Below are positions 44,447-54,589 of a stretch of 64,000 nt of DNA, piece after piece; position 1 is the stretch's first letter, and each line of letters begins with the position of its first letter. The stretch covers positions 117,654 through 181,653 of the forward strand of contig NZ_JACAQA010000006.1 of the NCBI RefSeq assembly GCF_013385425.1, read 5' to 3'. The position numbers and the translations under genes were made by a program. The notes below the pieces were generated by a model. That model worked only from the letters and a program-made list of their open reading frames with translations, did not search any database and was not told the origin of the DNA. Source of the DNA: Pseudomonas gingeri (lineage in GTDB: Bacteria; Pseudomonadota; Gammaproteobacteria; Pseudomonadales; Pseudomonadaceae).

Positions 44447-45252
44447 GCGCAACGTCCCTGCCCGTCCTGGCGTTCCCAGCGGGCGAAAATGTCCTTGAGC
44501 AAACGCGCGGTGTCCTGCGGACGCTCCAGGGGAAACATGTGGCCGCCGGGCATGCTCAGGGATTCGCCATGGGGCAGGCGGCCGACACTGCGGGTGTGAT
44601 GGGGCATGACCACCCGGCTCTGCTGGCCACGGACCACCGCCAGTGGCACCTTCAAATGCCGGGCCAGGCCCGGGCTGGTGTGCGGCACACCACGATAGAT
44701 GCTGATTTCCGTGGCCGGATCGAAGCTCAGGCGCAAGCGCCCGCCGTCCTGGCGCAGACCATGTTGCAGGTACGCGTCGAAGCACTCCGGATCAAAGCCG
44801 CGAAACAGGGTCTTGCCGGCAAAGTACTGACGCGCGGCGGCGAGGTCGGTGAACTCTTCCCGCCGTCCCAGGGTGCGCCCGGCCGGCGTCAGCCGATCGA
44901 TAAAACCCAGGCGCTTGGCGGCGCGGATCACCCACTGGTCGGCACGGGTCAGCACCGGCGAGTCAAGCATCACCACGCCCCTGTAGAGCTGCGGGCGACG
45001 CAGGGCCGCGTGCAGATGCAGGACACCGCCCAGGGAATGGCCGACACCCCAGACCGGTTCGGGCTGCTGCTCCAGATGGTGGATCAGTTCGTCGACCAGG
45101 TTGTGCCAGTTATCGTCCGCCGGGAAACGCGGGTCGTGGGCATGCTGTTGCAGATGCGCCACCTGATATTCCGGGGCCAGCGCGGCGAACAACTTGCCGT
45201 AGGTCCCCGAGGGAAAACCGTTGGCGTGGGCAAAGAACACGGGTTGCGACAT
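44443..45252 (-). CDS. Alpha/beta hydrolase
   Basis: 269 residues from MSQPVFFAHANGFPSGTYGK at 45252; an ATG at 45285 is also open. The nucleophile elbow is VGHSLGGVLHLH (Ser in G-H-S-L-G), an acid/loop region with LDSPVLTRADQW and a late His in PGGHMFPLERPQ. No signal peptide. First of two coupled hydrolase genes. Specificity not deducible. No strong Shine-Dalgarno before either start. Confidence 0.82.
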   Translation of the reverse strand: MSQPVFFAHANGFPSGTYGKLFAALAPEYQVAHLQQHAHDPRFPADDNWHNLVDELIHHLEQQPEPVWGVGHSLGGVLHLHAALRRPQLYRGVVMLDSPVLTRADQWVIRAAKRLGFIDRLTPAGRTLGRREEFTDLAAARQYFAGKTLFRGFDPECFDAYLQHGLRQDGGRLRLSFDPATEISIYRGVPHTSPGLARHLKVPLAVVRGQQSRVVMPHHTRSVGRLPHGESLSMPGGHMFPLERPQDTARLLKDIFARWERQDGQGRCA

Positions 45253-45363
45253 ACCGGGAGCATCTCGAAAAAGACAGGTGTTCATTGTCGGCACGCGCGG
45301 GTCCCACAGCAATGACCGTAACTGCCAGGAATGATGACAGTCCGGCCATGGCTATGACCCGGC

Positions 45364-45807
45364 TCAGCGCGCCGGCGGTGTTTGCCCCAGCGGCACCACG
45401 GCCATGGTCAGGCGCGACACGCAGCTGGCCTTGCCCTCGTCACTGCTCAGGCGGATATCCCAGACATGGGTGGTGCGACCGATATGAATGGCCTTGGCCA
45501 CGGCGGTCACCCGCCCGCTGCGCAAGCCGCGCAGGTGGTTGGCGTTGATTTCCAGGCCCACGCAATAGAATTTGCTCGCGTCGATGCACAGGTAGCTGGC
45601 CATCGAGCCGACGCTTTCGGCCAGCACCACCGAGGCGCCGCCGTGCAGCAGCCCGTAGGGTTGGTGGGTGCGATGATCGATCACCATGCTGGCGGTCAGC
45701 GATTCATCGTCAAAGGCTTCGAAGCGAATATCCAGCAGTTCGCCGATGGTGTTTTTCTGCAAGGCATTGAGTTGTTCGAGATTCGGTACGGTGCGCCACA
45801 AAGCCAT
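45364..45807 (-). CDS. PaaI/MenI-type hotdog thioesterase
   Basis: 147 residues. Single hotdog with HRTHQPYGLLHGGASVVLAESVGSMASY, the H-G-G and acidic helix of YdiI/MenI/EntH-like acyl-CoA hydrolases, and IHIGRTTHVWDIRLSSDEGK. Hydrolyses aromatic or fatty acyl-CoA in its relatives. In Pseudomonas these act as housekeeping CoA-thioester release enzymes. Single gene. Confidence 0.87.
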   Translation of the reverse strand: MALWRTVPNLEQLNALQKNTIGELLDIRFEAFDDESLTASMVIDHRTHQPYGLLHGGASVVLAESVGSMASYLCIDASKFYCVGLEINANHLRGLRSGRVTAVAKAIHIGRTTHVWDIRLSSDEGKASCVSRLTMAVVPLGQTPPAR

Positions 45808-46029
45808 GGTTGATTCCCCTACTGTGGTTGTTCGTCATGCCGGCGGCCAGCCAACCAAGCAGACGCTCGGTCGACTATTTCACGGAAGAACAGAAGCTCG
45901 CAAGCTGAAAAAGGCCCTGCGGCACGCAGGAGGCAACAGCCCACACGAGGAAATCCGGGCGGAATCTGATAGTCGCCAAGGGGCATATCGCGTCGAATTT
46001 CCGCCTTCCAGCCCTTGCAAGAGATCTCC

Positions 46030-46845
46030 ATGGCAACGATAGGCCGTCTTCTTCGTCGCTTCATGCCCACGGGTAACCCCCAGGTCCCCGTTCTCTCAAC
46101 CCCCCACCCGAGCGAGCTGCACAGCCGCACGATCTGCGAGCTGATGCCAGACGATTTCTCGCAGATCGAACGGGACCTGACCCTGCTGGGTTTGAAGGAC
46201 TCACTGGCCCAGGCTCGGGTGTTCCTCGGCAGCGCGCCGTCCCTGCGCCAGTACCCGTTGGCCGACCTGCTGGAATTGATGGTGGCCGCCGCCGCGCGCT
46301 TTACCGGCATCCTCAACAGTTGGGACGGCGTTCACCTGGACGGTGGCGGCCGGGTATCCCTGCATGTGCAGAAGAAACTCTTCGACTTGCGGGTGCCGCC
46401 CTCGCTGTCACCGCAACTGACCAACGCCCTGAAGCGCTGCGCCCAGAACATTGCCACCAAGGATCATCAAGCCGTCGCGTGCCTGCCATTCCAGGACGAC
46501 GAAACCCGCCGTGCGTTCAGGTACTGGAGCAAGGCGTCCATCTGCCAGGCGTTACGGACCTTGCAGGTGACCAACGTCAATATGATCGGCGTCGACCTGA
46601 GCGGCGGCGATTTACGCGGGGTGAGATTTTTCGGGCAATACCAGGAGGCCGACTTCAGGGCGGCCAACCTCAACGGCGCGCTGCTCTCGAGTGGTTTCAA
46701 AAGCAACGACTTCAGCCATTGCGACCTGAGGAATGCGGTGCTCTCCGGTCACTTTGAAGCCTGTCTGTTCAAGGGCGCCAAGGTCAACGCCGCGACCTTG
46801 AAAAACACCCGCACCGATCTGCTCGGCGCGGTGTTGAGTCACTGA
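46030..46845 (+). CDS. Pentapeptide-repeat protein
   Basis: 271 residues from ATG 46030. Residues ~182-268 show A(D/N)LXX-like repeats: VDLSGGDLRGVRFFGQ, EADFRAANLNGALLSS, NDFSHCDLRNAVLSGHFEA. The N-terminal two thirds is helical and unlike any family I recognise. Pentapeptide proteins form a right-handed beta-helix and mimic DNA or bind partners; some are secreted effectors. No signal peptide or secretion signal seen. The upstream 220 bp has no clear promoter. Confidence 0.72.
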   Translation: MATIGRLLRRFMPTGNPQVPVLSTPHPSELHSRTICELMPDDFSQIERDLTLLGLKDSLAQARVFLGSAPSLRQYPLADLLELMVAAAARFTGILNSWDGVHLDGGGRVSLHVQKKLFDLRVPPSLSPQLTNALKRCAQNIATKDHQAVACLPFQDDETRRAFRYWSKASICQALRTLQVTNVNMIGVDLSGGDLRGVRFFGQYQEADFRAANLNGALLSSGFKSNDFSHCDLRNAVLSGHFEACLFKGAKVNAATLKNTRTDLLGAVLSH

Positions 46846-46848
46846 ACC

Positions 46849-47298
46849 TCAGGGGTGCCTGACGCCCAGCAGCGTCATCGCCCCGTCCAGCGGCAACTCC
46901 CCTTCCAGCTCGGCCAGGCTGGCGGTGCCCATGGGCTCCGGCTGGCGCACATGGCCGTGCTGCAACAGGCTGAGCAGATTGCCCACCAACGGCTGATGGC
47001 TGACCAGCAACAGGTTCTCGCCGGTGTCGAGCCGCTGGCTGACATCCCGCGGATTACCCTCGGGGGTCAGCCAGGGCACGGTGATGATCTCTGCATCGAA
47101 ACCCAGCGCATCACGTACCAGCTGCGCGGTTTGCTGCGCCCTCAGGTAAGGACTGGCGTAGATCGCCTGCAATGGCTGGCCGATCAGGTGCGCGGCACTG
47201 CGCAGGACCTGCTCGCGGCCATGGGCGGTCAACGCCCGTTCGGCGTCGCTGCGGGCCTGGGGTTCGGCTTCACCATGACGCAGAACCCAGACTTTCAT
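46849..47298 (-). CDS. sixA: Phosphohistidine phosphatase SixA
   Basis: 149 residues. Histidine-phosphatase fold with catalytic R-H-G in MKVWVLRHGEAEP, ASPYLRAQQTAQLV, and the late catalytic H in LLLVSHQPLVGNLL. SixA dephosphorylates phosphohistidine on HPt-type or PTS proteins. Its start overlaps the stop of the DUF4389 gene (ATGA). Upstream of gpsA with DUF4389 in the same strand, as in other pseudomonads. Confidence 0.92.
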   Translation of the reverse strand: MKVWVLRHGEAEPQARSDAERALTAHGREQVLRSAAHLIGQPLQAIYASPYLRAQQTAQLVRDALGFDAEIITVPWLTPEGNPRDVSQRLDTGENLLLVSHQPLVGNLLSLLQHGHVRQPEPMGTASLAELEGELPLDGAMTLLGVRHP

Positions 47299-47630
47299 AG
47301 CTTGGGCTCCTCATCACGGGCCGGATGCGGCGCTGGCGGCACCACATGCGGGGCTTCGCCTTCCGGAGCCCGAGGGGTCGGCCAATCGGCGAACGGCCAG
47401 GGCTTCTGTTCGGTATGGAAACTGCCGAAGCGACCGATCTGGGCCAGGAACTGGCTCAGGCTGTCGCCGAAGTTCATCAGGTTGGCGCTTGGCGCGCCGT
47501 AGAACAATCTGTAACCCAGCTGCACCAGCACCACCCCGCCGAGGATGAACTGCGCGACCTGCCAGACCAGCAGGAACACCAGCATCCAGACAATGCGCAA
47601 CACAATGGATTCGTACTTGGACTCGTTCAT
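47295..47630 (-). CDS. DUF4389 domain-containing membrane protein
   Basis: 111 residues. Hydrophobic helix VLRIVWMLVFLLVWQVAQFILG, a second segment to VVLVQLGYRLFYG, then a polar tail ending with PPAPHPARDEEPKL. Family DUF4389; function unknown. Coupled to sixA (overlap of 4 bp); 24 bp after gpsA stop. Possibly one transcript with gpsA. Confidence 0.82.
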   Translation of the reverse strand: MNESKYESIVLRIVWMLVFLLVWQVAQFILGGVVLVQLGYRLFYGAPSANLMNFGDSLSQFLAQIGRFGSFHTEQKPWPFADWPTPRAPEGEAPHVVPPAPHPARDEEPKL

Positions 47631-47654
47631 GGCTCGCTCCCGTGGCGCTGAATA

Positions 47655-48680
47655 TCAGTTGAAACCGCTGGTGGAAATAAAATCGACATCGGTTTTCGGC
47701 TCGCCGCGCATCAATAGCTCGATCACCTGGGTCAGGGTTCGCCCTTCAAACAGAATGGCATGCAAACCGGCCACCAGGGGCATATAGACTCCGACTTCCT
47801 GCGCCTTGACCTTCAGCACCTTGAGAGTATTGACCCCTTCGGCGACTTCACCCAGGCGGGTGACCGCCTCTTCCAGGCTCAGGCCCTGGCCGAGGGCAAA
47901 GCCGACCTGATAGTTGCGGCTCTTCGGCGAGGAACAGGTGACGATCAGGTCGCCGACCCCGGCCAGGCCGAGGAAGGTCATGGGGTTGGCGCCCTGGCTG
48001 ACGGCAAAGCGGGTCATTTCCGCCAGGGCCCGGGTAATCAGCATGCTCTTGGTGTTCTCGCCCATGTCCAGCGCCACCGCCATGCCGGCAATGATCGCGT
48101 AGACGTTCTTCAACGCTCCGCCCAGCTCGACGCCGAAGCGGTCAGCGCTGGCATAGACGCGGAAGGTCCGCCCATGCAACGCGGCCTGGACACGGCTGCA
48201 AAGCTCTTCGTCCTCGCTGGCGACCACCGTGGCGGTCAAGGCGTGCTCGGCCACTTCGCGGGCCAGGTTCGGCCCGGACAACACGCCGATCCGTGCTTGC
48301 GGGGCGATATCTTCGAGGATCTCGCTCATCAGCTTGAAGGTGTGGGCCTCGATGCCTTTGGTCAAGCTCACCAGCAGCTTGCCCACCAGGCGCCCGGCAT
48401 GGGGCGCCAGCACACTGCGCAAGGCGCTGGAGGGCAAGGCGACAAAAAACAGTTCACAGTCCTCGAGGGTCGCGACCAGGTCGGTGACCGGCTCGACCGC
48501 CGGATGCACCTTGATGCCCTTGAGGTAACGCGGATTCTCACGATTGACGCGAATGGACTCGGCCTGCTCGGGATCGCGCATCCATTGGCGCACCCGGTGA
48601 CCGTTCTCGGCCAGCAGATTGGCGATGGCGGTGCCGAAACTTCCGCCCCCCAGAACCGCGATTGGGTACTGTTCAGTCAT
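47655..48680 (-). CDS. gpsA: Glycerol-3-phosphate dehydrogenase [NAD(P)+] GpsA
   Basis: 341 residues from [20 protein letters not shown] at 48680. The NAD(P) Rossmann motif is [11 protein letters not shown], and catalytic Lys lies in [14 protein letters not shown]. Reduces dihydroxyacetone phosphate to sn-glycerol-3-phosphate for phospholipid synthesis. A long upstream open frame (to ~49157) is not the gene; it overlaps the divergent receptor gene. Divergent from the TonB receptor gene. Confidence 0.95.
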   Translation of the reverse strand: MTEQYPIAVLGGGSFGTAIANLLAENGHRVRQWMRDPEQAESIRVNRENPRYLKGIKVHPAVEPVTDLVATLEDCELFFVALPSSALRSVLAPHAGRLVGKLLVSLTKGIEAHTFKLMSEILEDIAPQARIGVLSGPNLAREVAEHALTATVVASEDEELCSRVQAALHGRTFRVYASADRFGVELGGALKNVYAIIAGMAVALDMGENTKSMLITRALAEMTRFAVSQGANPMTFLGLAGVGDLIVTCSSPKSRNYQVGFALGQGLSLEEAVTRLGEVAEGVNTLKVLKVKAQEVGVYMPLVAGLHAILFEGRTLTQVIELLMRGEPKTDVDFISTSGFN

Positions 48681-48872
48681 ATGTAACCCGTCTATCCCTA
48701 CCAATGGCGATGGCTGCATTATACGGAGCACGCCACCGGCAGCCAGCCCCAATACGAATCCCCTGGCCTGAGCGCTTGACCGATTCAGCCTATACAATGA
48801 CGGCCATACGCCATGGCAAACCCGGCAAGCTCGGTTAACATGCACGGCTATTATTTTTTTCAAGGCTGTGCC

Positions 48873-50999
48873 GTGTCTTTTGGCCCTCCCACCACGCGTT
48901 CCTCCTTCGTCCTGGCCCTGATGTTCAGCGGCCCGTTGCTGGCTGACGACCTGTTTATGGAAAACCAGCCCCTGCCCGAGGTGCTGACGGCCACCCGCCT
49001 GAAACAATCGCCGGCCGCGGTACCCGGCAGCATGACGGTCATCGACAACGAACTGATCAAGGCCAGCGGCGCCCGGGATATCAGCGAGCTGCTGCGCCTG
49101 GTGCCGGGGATGATGGTCGGCTACACCAACGGCAACCAGGCCAGCATCAACTACCATGGCACCGATGCCTCCAACGCCCGGCGCATGCAGGTGCTGATCG
49201 ATGGCCGCTCGGTCTATCGCGCGGGCCTGGCGACCGTGGACTGGAGCGATATCCCGGTAGCCCTCGAGGATATCGAGCGCATCGAGGTATTTCGCGGCCC
49301 GAACACCGTCAGCTACGGCGCCAATGCGCTGATGGCGGTGGTCAATATCCTCACCAAGTCACCGGGCAGCACCCATGGCTCAACCCTGAAGATCACCCGC
49401 GGCGAGCGCGGCATCAATGACTGGTACGCCAGCCAGGGCACCGGCTGGGGTACCGGCGACCTGCGCCTGTCGATGTCCGGCGAGGAGGACGAGGGGTTCC
49501 AGAGCGACCACTTGGGCAATGACTACCGCGACGGCCGGCGTGTCACCCGGGTCAGCCTCTCGGTCAGCCAGATGCTCAACGAACAACAGAGCATCGACTG
49601 GCAGTTGAACGTCAAGGACGGCACCAACCAGCGGCCCTATACCTACCAGGCGGTGTTCCCCGGGATCACCGCGGCCGGCGACAACTCCGATGTGCTGGCC
49701 AAGGACTACGCCGGTTCCCTGCGCTGGAACCTGGATATCAATCCCCAACACAGCCTGTATATCCAGGGTTCGGCCCAACATTGGGATCGCCAGCAGGTCT
49801 GGCAAGCCTGTGATGCCAAGGTGTCATTCAGCCCACAACTGACTCAGTTGTGGCAGTTGAACCCCAACTATGCCGAAAACCTGGCACGTAACATGACCCA
49901 GTACGCAGTCGGCAGGCCCCCTCCGGGTGGCGTCTCGGAACAGGCACTGGCCAATCAGGTTCTGGACCAATGGTTCAATCAGGGCGCCAGCCAGACGGTC
50001 TGCGGCAATATCGACCAGAGCACCCGCGAGACCCGCTACGACCTCGAACTGCAGGACACCCTGAGCCTCTCGGACAGCCTGCGCCTGGTCAGCGGCATGA
50101 ACTATCGTTATGACAAGGCCGACTCCGAGACCTATTTCAACGGCACCATCGACGACAGTACCTGGCGCCTGTTCGGCCAGCTCGAATGGCGCGCCAGCGA
50201 GCATTGGCTGGTGCAGGGTGGTGCCATGTACGAAGACGCGCAACTGACCGGCGCCTCCCTGACCCCGCGCTTTGCAGTCAACTACCTGATCAATCCCCGG
50301 CACGGCTTGCGCGCGGTCTATTCCGAAGCGATCCGCTCGCCGGATATGTTCGAGAACAACGTCAACTGGAGCTACAAGGTCACCAACCTGAGCTCGCCCA
50401 CCTACGGCCAGACCAGCGGCCAGTATTTCGTCCAGACCCGTGGCCCGGGAAACCTGGACAAGGAGCGAATGCGCTCGCGGGAACTGGGCTACAACGGTTT
50501 CTTCGCCGAGATCGGCCTGAGCCTGGACGTGAAGCTGTTCTATGACGAAATCAGCGACATGATCAGCACGCCGTTGCGCAACAACCAGTTTATCGCCAGC
50601 AACGTCAACAGCTCCCGCTTCACCGGCAGCGAAGCCCAGTTCGACTGGCGCCTGGACAGTGCCAACCGCCTGCGCCTGACCTATGCCTATGTCGATGTCC
50701 AGGCCAGCAACCCGGTCGACAAGCAGTTCACCGCCCGCAACAGTGGCTCGGCCGGCTGGATGCGCGACTGGGGCGGCGGCTGGTCGAGTTCGGTCTTCTA
50801 CTATGGCGACGACGCCATCAACCAGTATCGCTTCGAACGGGTCGACCTGCGCCTGGCCAAGCGGATTCCCTTTCGCCGGGCCAGCCTGGAACTGGCCGGG
50901 ATGCTGCAACAACGTCTCGACGACCAGCCCATCACCTGGCCCGACAACAATTACAACCAGCGCAGTGCCCTGTACTTCAGCGCAGAACTGGAGTTCTGA
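48873..50999 (+). CDS. TonB-dependent receptor
   Basis: About 708 residues from GTG 48873 (CAAGG upstream), giving signal peptide [20 protein letters not shown] then PLLADD; ATGs at 48840 and 48813 are alternatives. Plug domain ~35-155: [51 protein letters not shown]. Then a C-terminal barrel ending in Phe ([10 protein letters not shown]). No clear siderophore receptor signature, so the ligand is open. It is directly followed (2 bp) by a periplasmic-binding-type gene and a hybrid kinase, a possible signalling cassette. Confidence 0.9.
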   Translation: MSFGPPTTRSSFVLALMFSGPLLADDLFMENQPLPEVLTATRLKQSPAAVPGSMTVIDNELIKASGARDISELLRLVPGMMVGYTNGNQASINYHGTDASNARRMQVLIDGRSVYRAGLATVDWSDIPVALEDIERIEVFRGPNTVSYGANALMAVVNILTKSPGSTHGSTLKITRGERGINDWYASQGTGWGTGDLRLSMSGEEDEGFQSDHLGNDYRDGRRVTRVSLSVSQMLNEQQSIDWQLNVKDGTNQRPYTYQAVFPGITAAGDNSDVLAKDYAGSLRWNLDINPQHSLYIQGSAQHWDRQQVWQACDAKVSFSPQLTQLWQLNPNYAENLARNMTQYAVGRPPPGGVSEQALANQVLDQWFNQGASQTVCGNIDQSTRETRYDLELQDTLSLSDSLRLVSGMNYRYDKADSETYFNGTIDDSTWRLFGQLEWRASEHWLVQGGAMYEDAQLTGASLTPRFAVNYLINPRHGLRAVYSEAIRSPDMFENNVNWSYKVTNLSSPTYGQTSGQYFVQTRGPGNLDKERMRSRELGYNGFFAEIGLSLDVKLFYDEISDMISTPLRNNQFIASNVNSSRFTGSEAQFDWRLDSANRLRLTYAYVDVQASNPVDKQFTARNSGSAGWMRDWGGGWSSSVFYYGDDAINQYRFERVDLRLAKRIPFRRASLELAGMLQQRLDDQPITWPDNNYNQRSALYFSAELEF

Positions 51000-51001
51000 A
51001 C

Positions 51002-51934
51002 ATGAGCCGCCTGGGGTCAAGGATGACATCGGCATGGAGCTGGCGCCTGAGGCGACTGGGCCTGGCCCTGCTCGTGCTGCTGGCGAGCCTCCCGGCTCGC
51101 TCGGCCGAGGTGCTGCTGACCGGCGTCGAGGACAGCCCCGGGGTCCAGGCCTTTACCGCCGCCCTGGCGCAACAGCGCCCGCACGACCAGATACGCTTCG
51201 TGCCCCTGGCGCAGATGCCCGAACCCAGCCGCCTGCCCCCGGCCACCCGCCTGATCCTGCTGGACCCACCCAGCCTGGACTGGCGGCTGAAGGATAAACA
51301 GGGGCCGGCGACCCTGGTCCTGCGTATCAGCCGCCTGCAGGCCATGCAACGCCTGGACAGCGCAGCGACCGCCAATCTCAGCCTGCTCTGGAGCGACCCG
51401 CCGCTGTCGCGCCAACTGCGCCTGATCCACGAAGTGATGCCCCAGGCAAGGCGGATCGGCGTGCTCTATACCCGTGACAGCGAATTCCTGCTGGCCGAAC
51501 TGAACCAGGCGGCCCGCCCCCTGGGACTGGAGATCGTCCCCCAGCGCTGGGACGACACCGGCGACAGCCGGCCCCTGCAAACCCTGCTCAAGAGCTGCGA
51601 CGTGCTGCTCGGGCTGGACGACCCGACCTTGTACAACCCCAGGACCGCGAAGAACCTGCTGCTCAGCAGCTATGCCCGGCAACTGGCACTGATCGGCCCC
51701 AACGCCGGCTTCGTCAAGGCCGGCAGCCTGGCCAGCACCTTCAGCGACCAGACCGACTGGCTGGCGGTCCTCGACCAGTTGCTCGACCGCGCCCCGTCCA
51801 GTTGGCCGGGCAGCCTGTACCCGCAACGCTTCAAGGTCCTGAGCAACCCGCAAGTCGCCCGTTCCCTGGGTATCGAACCGATCGACGAAGCCTCGCTCGC
51901 CTCCCGGCTGGCCGAAGGAGAGACCCGCCCATGA
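51002..51934 (+). CDS. ABC_sub_bind-family periplasmic protein
   Basis: 310 residues. Twin-helix signal region ~12-35 ([19 protein letters not shown]). The mature part shows the two-lobe Rossmann-like layout of PF04392 proteins: [70 protein letters not shown]. No ABC permease or ATPase genes are adjacent. It starts 2 bp after the TonB receptor and its stop overlaps the kinase start (ATGA), so it is translationally linked to both. It may bind a ligand and present it to the kinase. Confidence 0.85.
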   Translation: MSRLGSRMTSAWSWRLRRLGLALLVLLASLPARSAEVLLTGVEDSPGVQAFTAALAQQRPHDQIRFVPLAQMPEPSRLPPATRLILLDPPSLDWRLKDKQGPATLVLRISRLQAMQRLDSAATANLSLLWSDPPLSRQLRLIHEVMPQARRIGVLYTRDSEFLLAELNQAARPLGLEIVPQRWDDTGDSRPLQTLLKSCDVLLGLDDPTLYNPRTAKNLLLSSYARQLALIGPNAGFVKAGSLASTFSDQTDWLAVLDQLLDRAPSSWPGSLYPQRFKVLSNPQVARSLGIEPIDEASLASRLAEGETRP

Positions 51935-53826
51935 CCCTGCGACGGTATTGGGGCATCAGCGCCCGGACCCAGATGATCAGCCTCGGCCCCGCGCTGTTGC
52001 TGACCTTGCTGCTGATCAGTTTCTTCACCTTCGTGCGGATCCAGGACCTGCGCCAGGAGCTCGACCACACCGGTCAACTGATCGCCAACCAGCTGGCGCC
52101 GGCCACCGAATACGGGGTGATTTCCGGCAACAACGAAGTCCTCGAAAGCCTGATGCGGGCGACCCTGGCCACCCCCCACGTGCGTTTCCTCGAGGTTCAG
52201 GACCGCAGCAACAATATCCTGGTGTATGTCGAGCAGCCCTCCCAGGAACACTTCCGGCTGCAGTCGGTGAAATTGTTCCAGGCGCCGGTACGCCTGCAAC
52301 GGATTCAGTTGGAAAATGACTTCCTGCAGGAAGGCAGCGCACCCGGCGTAACGCAGAGCGAGGACTACCTGGGGCGGGTGATTGTCGGCATGTCCAATGA
52401 CGCCTTCAGCCAGCGGCAACAGGAAATACTGCTCAAGGCCGGGATCCTCGCGCTGTTCGCCCTGATCTTCACCTTTCTCCTCGCGCGGCGCCTGGCAGCC
52501 AGCCTGGCGCAGCCGATCAGCGCCATGGGCCTGGCGGTCAAGGCGATTCAACAGGGTGACTACAAGACCCAGTTGCCAGTGGTCGACGACGCCGAGCTCG
52601 GCGCCCTGGCGCGGCATATCAACAACCTCGCCGGCGCCCTCGACCAGGCCAGTCGCGAACAGCACCAGGCCATCGCCCAACTGATACAGACCCGTGAAGA
52701 GGCGGAGCGGGCGAACAATGCCAAGTCGGACTTCCTGGCCATGATGAGCCACGAACTGCGCACGCCGATGAACGGTGTACTGGGCATGCTGCAACTGCTC
52801 GAAACCACCGAAATGACCGAGGAACAGAGCGAATACGCGGCCCTGGCCTCGGAGTCCACCGAACACCTGCTCAAGGTGATCAACGACATCCTCGATTTCT
52901 CGCGGATAGAACGTTCGGCCCTGGAGCTGGAACATATTCCGTTCAACCTCGCCGAGCTGATCGGCAGTTGCGCCCAGGCCTTCCAGCACAACGCCAGCCA
53001 GCGCGGCCTGCGCCTGGACCTGCAGATCCCCACGGATATGCAGGCCTTGCAGGTCAAGGGCGACCCGACGCGGATCCGCCAGATCCTGGTCAACCTCATC
53101 GGCAATGCGCTGAAATTCACCGAACACGGCAGCGTCGGCATCGAACCGCACTGGCAGGCGCTGGACGACGATGTGCTGTGGTTCACCTGCACGGTGCGCG
53201 ACAGCGGCATCGGTATTTCCAGCGAACGCCTGGAACTGATGTTCGACGCCTTCCAGCAGGCCGACAGCTCGATCTCCCGGCGCTACGGCGGCACCGGCCT
53301 GGGCCTGCCGATTGCGCGGACCCTGGCCGAGCGCATGGGCGGCACCCTGCATGCCCGCAGCGAAGAAGGCCGGGGTTCGGTGTTCACCCTGGAAATCCCC
53401 CTGGCCCTGCACCATCCGACCCAGGCCGCCGTCCTGGCGCCCGCGCCCAGCGGCCATGGCGAAGGACGTAAGGTGCTGCTGGTGGAGGACAACCCGGTCA
53501 ACCAGACGGTCATCGACGCCATGTTGCGTGGCCTGGGCTTCGATGTCAGCCTGGCCACCGACGGTGCCCAGGCCATCGACCGGGCCCGCAACGGCCTGTT
53601 CGCGGCGATCCTGATGGACTGCCGGCTACCGATCGTCGACGGCTACGAAGCCACCCGGCAAATCCGCCAGTTGCCGGAGTACGCTCAGGTACCGATCATC
53701 GCCCTGACCGCCAACGCCTTGCAGGGCGACCGCGAAAGCTGCCTGCGCGCGGGCATGAACGACTACCTGTCCAAGCCCTTCAAACGCGTGGATTTACAAC
53801 AGATTCTCCAGCAATGGCTGCCCTGA
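51931..53826 (+). CDS. Hybrid sensor histidine kinase with receiver domain
   Basis: 631 residues from ATG 51931. TM1 ~17-36, a periplasmic domain ~38-165, TM2 ~170-185, HAMP ~187-240, H-box [20 protein letters not shown] with H274, HATPase with [22 protein letters not shown] and [12 protein letters not shown], then receiver ~514-630 with D563 in [13 protein letters not shown] and K615. No Hpt domain, so the phosphorelay must continue elsewhere. Its position next to fabA matches the P. aeruginosa hybrid kinase PA1611, which is known to contact RetS; orthology here is inferred from synteny and domain order. Confidence 0.93.
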   Translation: MTLRRYWGISARTQMISLGPALLLTLLLISFFTFVRIQDLRQELDHTGQLIANQLAPATEYGVISGNNEVLESLMRATLATPHVRFLEVQDRSNNILVYVEQPSQEHFRLQSVKLFQAPVRLQRIQLENDFLQEGSAPGVTQSEDYLGRVIVGMSNDAFSQRQQEILLKAGILALFALIFTFLLARRLAASLAQPISAMGLAVKAIQQGDYKTQLPVVDDAELGALARHINNLAGALDQASREQHQAIAQLIQTREEAERANNAKSDFLAMMSHELRTPMNGVLGMLQLLETTEMTEEQSEYAALASESTEHLLKVINDILDFSRIERSALELEHIPFNLAELIGSCAQAFQHNASQRGLRLDLQIPTDMQALQVKGDPTRIRQILVNLIGNALKFTEHGSVGIEPHWQALDDDVLWFTCTVRDSGIGISSERLELMFDAFQQADSSISRRYGGTGLGLPIARTLAERMGGTLHARSEEGRGSVFTLEIPLALHHPTQAAVLAPAPSGHGEGRKVLLVEDNPVNQTVIDAMLRGLGFDVSLATDGAQAIDRARNGLFAAILMDCRLPIVDGYEATRQIRQLPEYAQVPIIALTANALQGDRESCLRAGMNDYLSKPFKRVDLQQILQQWLP

Positions 53827-53913
53827 ATACGACGTGCGACTGGCGTGAAAGACGAAAGTGCGGCAGTCTTAGGCACCCGAATGAGCTGGAAAACCGGCTT
53901 GAATAAAAATTTC

Positions 53914-53931
53914 AGTGCACAAGTGTACATT
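53914..53931. promoter_or_regulatory. Imperfect palindrome upstream of fabA, possible FabR/DesT-type operator
   Basis: AGTGCACA-AG-TGTACATT; 6 of 8 positions pair. TetR-type regulators of unsaturated fatty acid genes bind comparable 18-bp palindromes upstream of fabA/fabB. Assignment is tentative. Confidence 0.35.
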
Positions 53932-54062
53932 CATGTCCTTGGTGCTGTGACTTTCACCACAACGCAATAGTCTATGAGTAGGCTGTCGCTTCGAGGCATG
54001 AACGCTTCGATCGGCCGGGAAGATTTGCCCCACCTGCCGCATGGGACTATTGAGGAGCTCGC

Positions 54063-54578
54063 ATGACCAAACAAAACGCCTTTACCCGGGAAGATCTGCT
54101 GCGCTGCAGTCGCGGCGAGCTGTTCGGCCCAGGTAACGCGCAACTGCCCGCCCCGAACATGCTGATGGTGGATCGCATCACCCATATCAGCGAAGAAGGC
54201 GGCAAGTACGGCAAAGGTGAATTGGTCGCCGAACTGGATATCAACCCGGACCTGTGGTTCTTCGCGTGCCACTTCGAAGGTGATCCGGTGATGCCAGGCT
54301 GCCTGGGCCTCGATGCCATGTGGCAATTGGTCGGCTTCTTCCTCGGCTGGCAGGGTCTGCCGGGCCGTGGCCGCGCGCTGGGCTCGGGCGAAGTGAAATT
54401 CTTCGGCCAGGTCCTGCCGACCGCCAAGAAAGTCACCTACAACATTCAGATCAAACGCGTCCTCAAAGGCAAGCTGAACCTGGCCATTGCCGACGGTTCG
54501 GTAACGGTCGACGGTCGCGAGATCTACACCGCCGAAGGCCTGCGGGTCGGCGTTTTCACCTCCACTGACAACTTCTAA
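54063..54578 (+). CDS. fabA: 3-hydroxydecanoyl-ACP dehydratase/isomerase FabA
   Basis: 171 residues, the usual FabA length. Active-site H70 in [17 protein letters not shown] and D84 in GLDAMW. Dehydrates 3-hydroxydecanoyl-ACP and isomerises to the cis-3 product, the branch point of unsaturated fatty acid synthesis. Operon with fabB (11 bp between). Shine-Dalgarno GAGGAG. Upstream 235-bp region carries a palindrome. Confidence 0.97.
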   Translation: MTKQNAFTREDLLRCSRGELFGPGNAQLPAPNMLMVDRITHISEEGGKYGKGELVAELDINPDLWFFACHFEGDPVMPGCLGLDAMWQLVGFFLGWQGLPGRGRALGSGEVKFFGQVLPTAKKVTYNIQIKRVLKGKLNLAIADGSVTVDGREIYTAEGLRVGVFTSTDNF

Positions 54579-54589
54579 GGGTTATTCGC

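Noticed and set aside
48681..49157. Long N-terminal extension of gpsA on the minus strand
   Set aside because: It overlaps the divergent TonB receptor and its sequence is unlike GpsA; the true start is at 48680.
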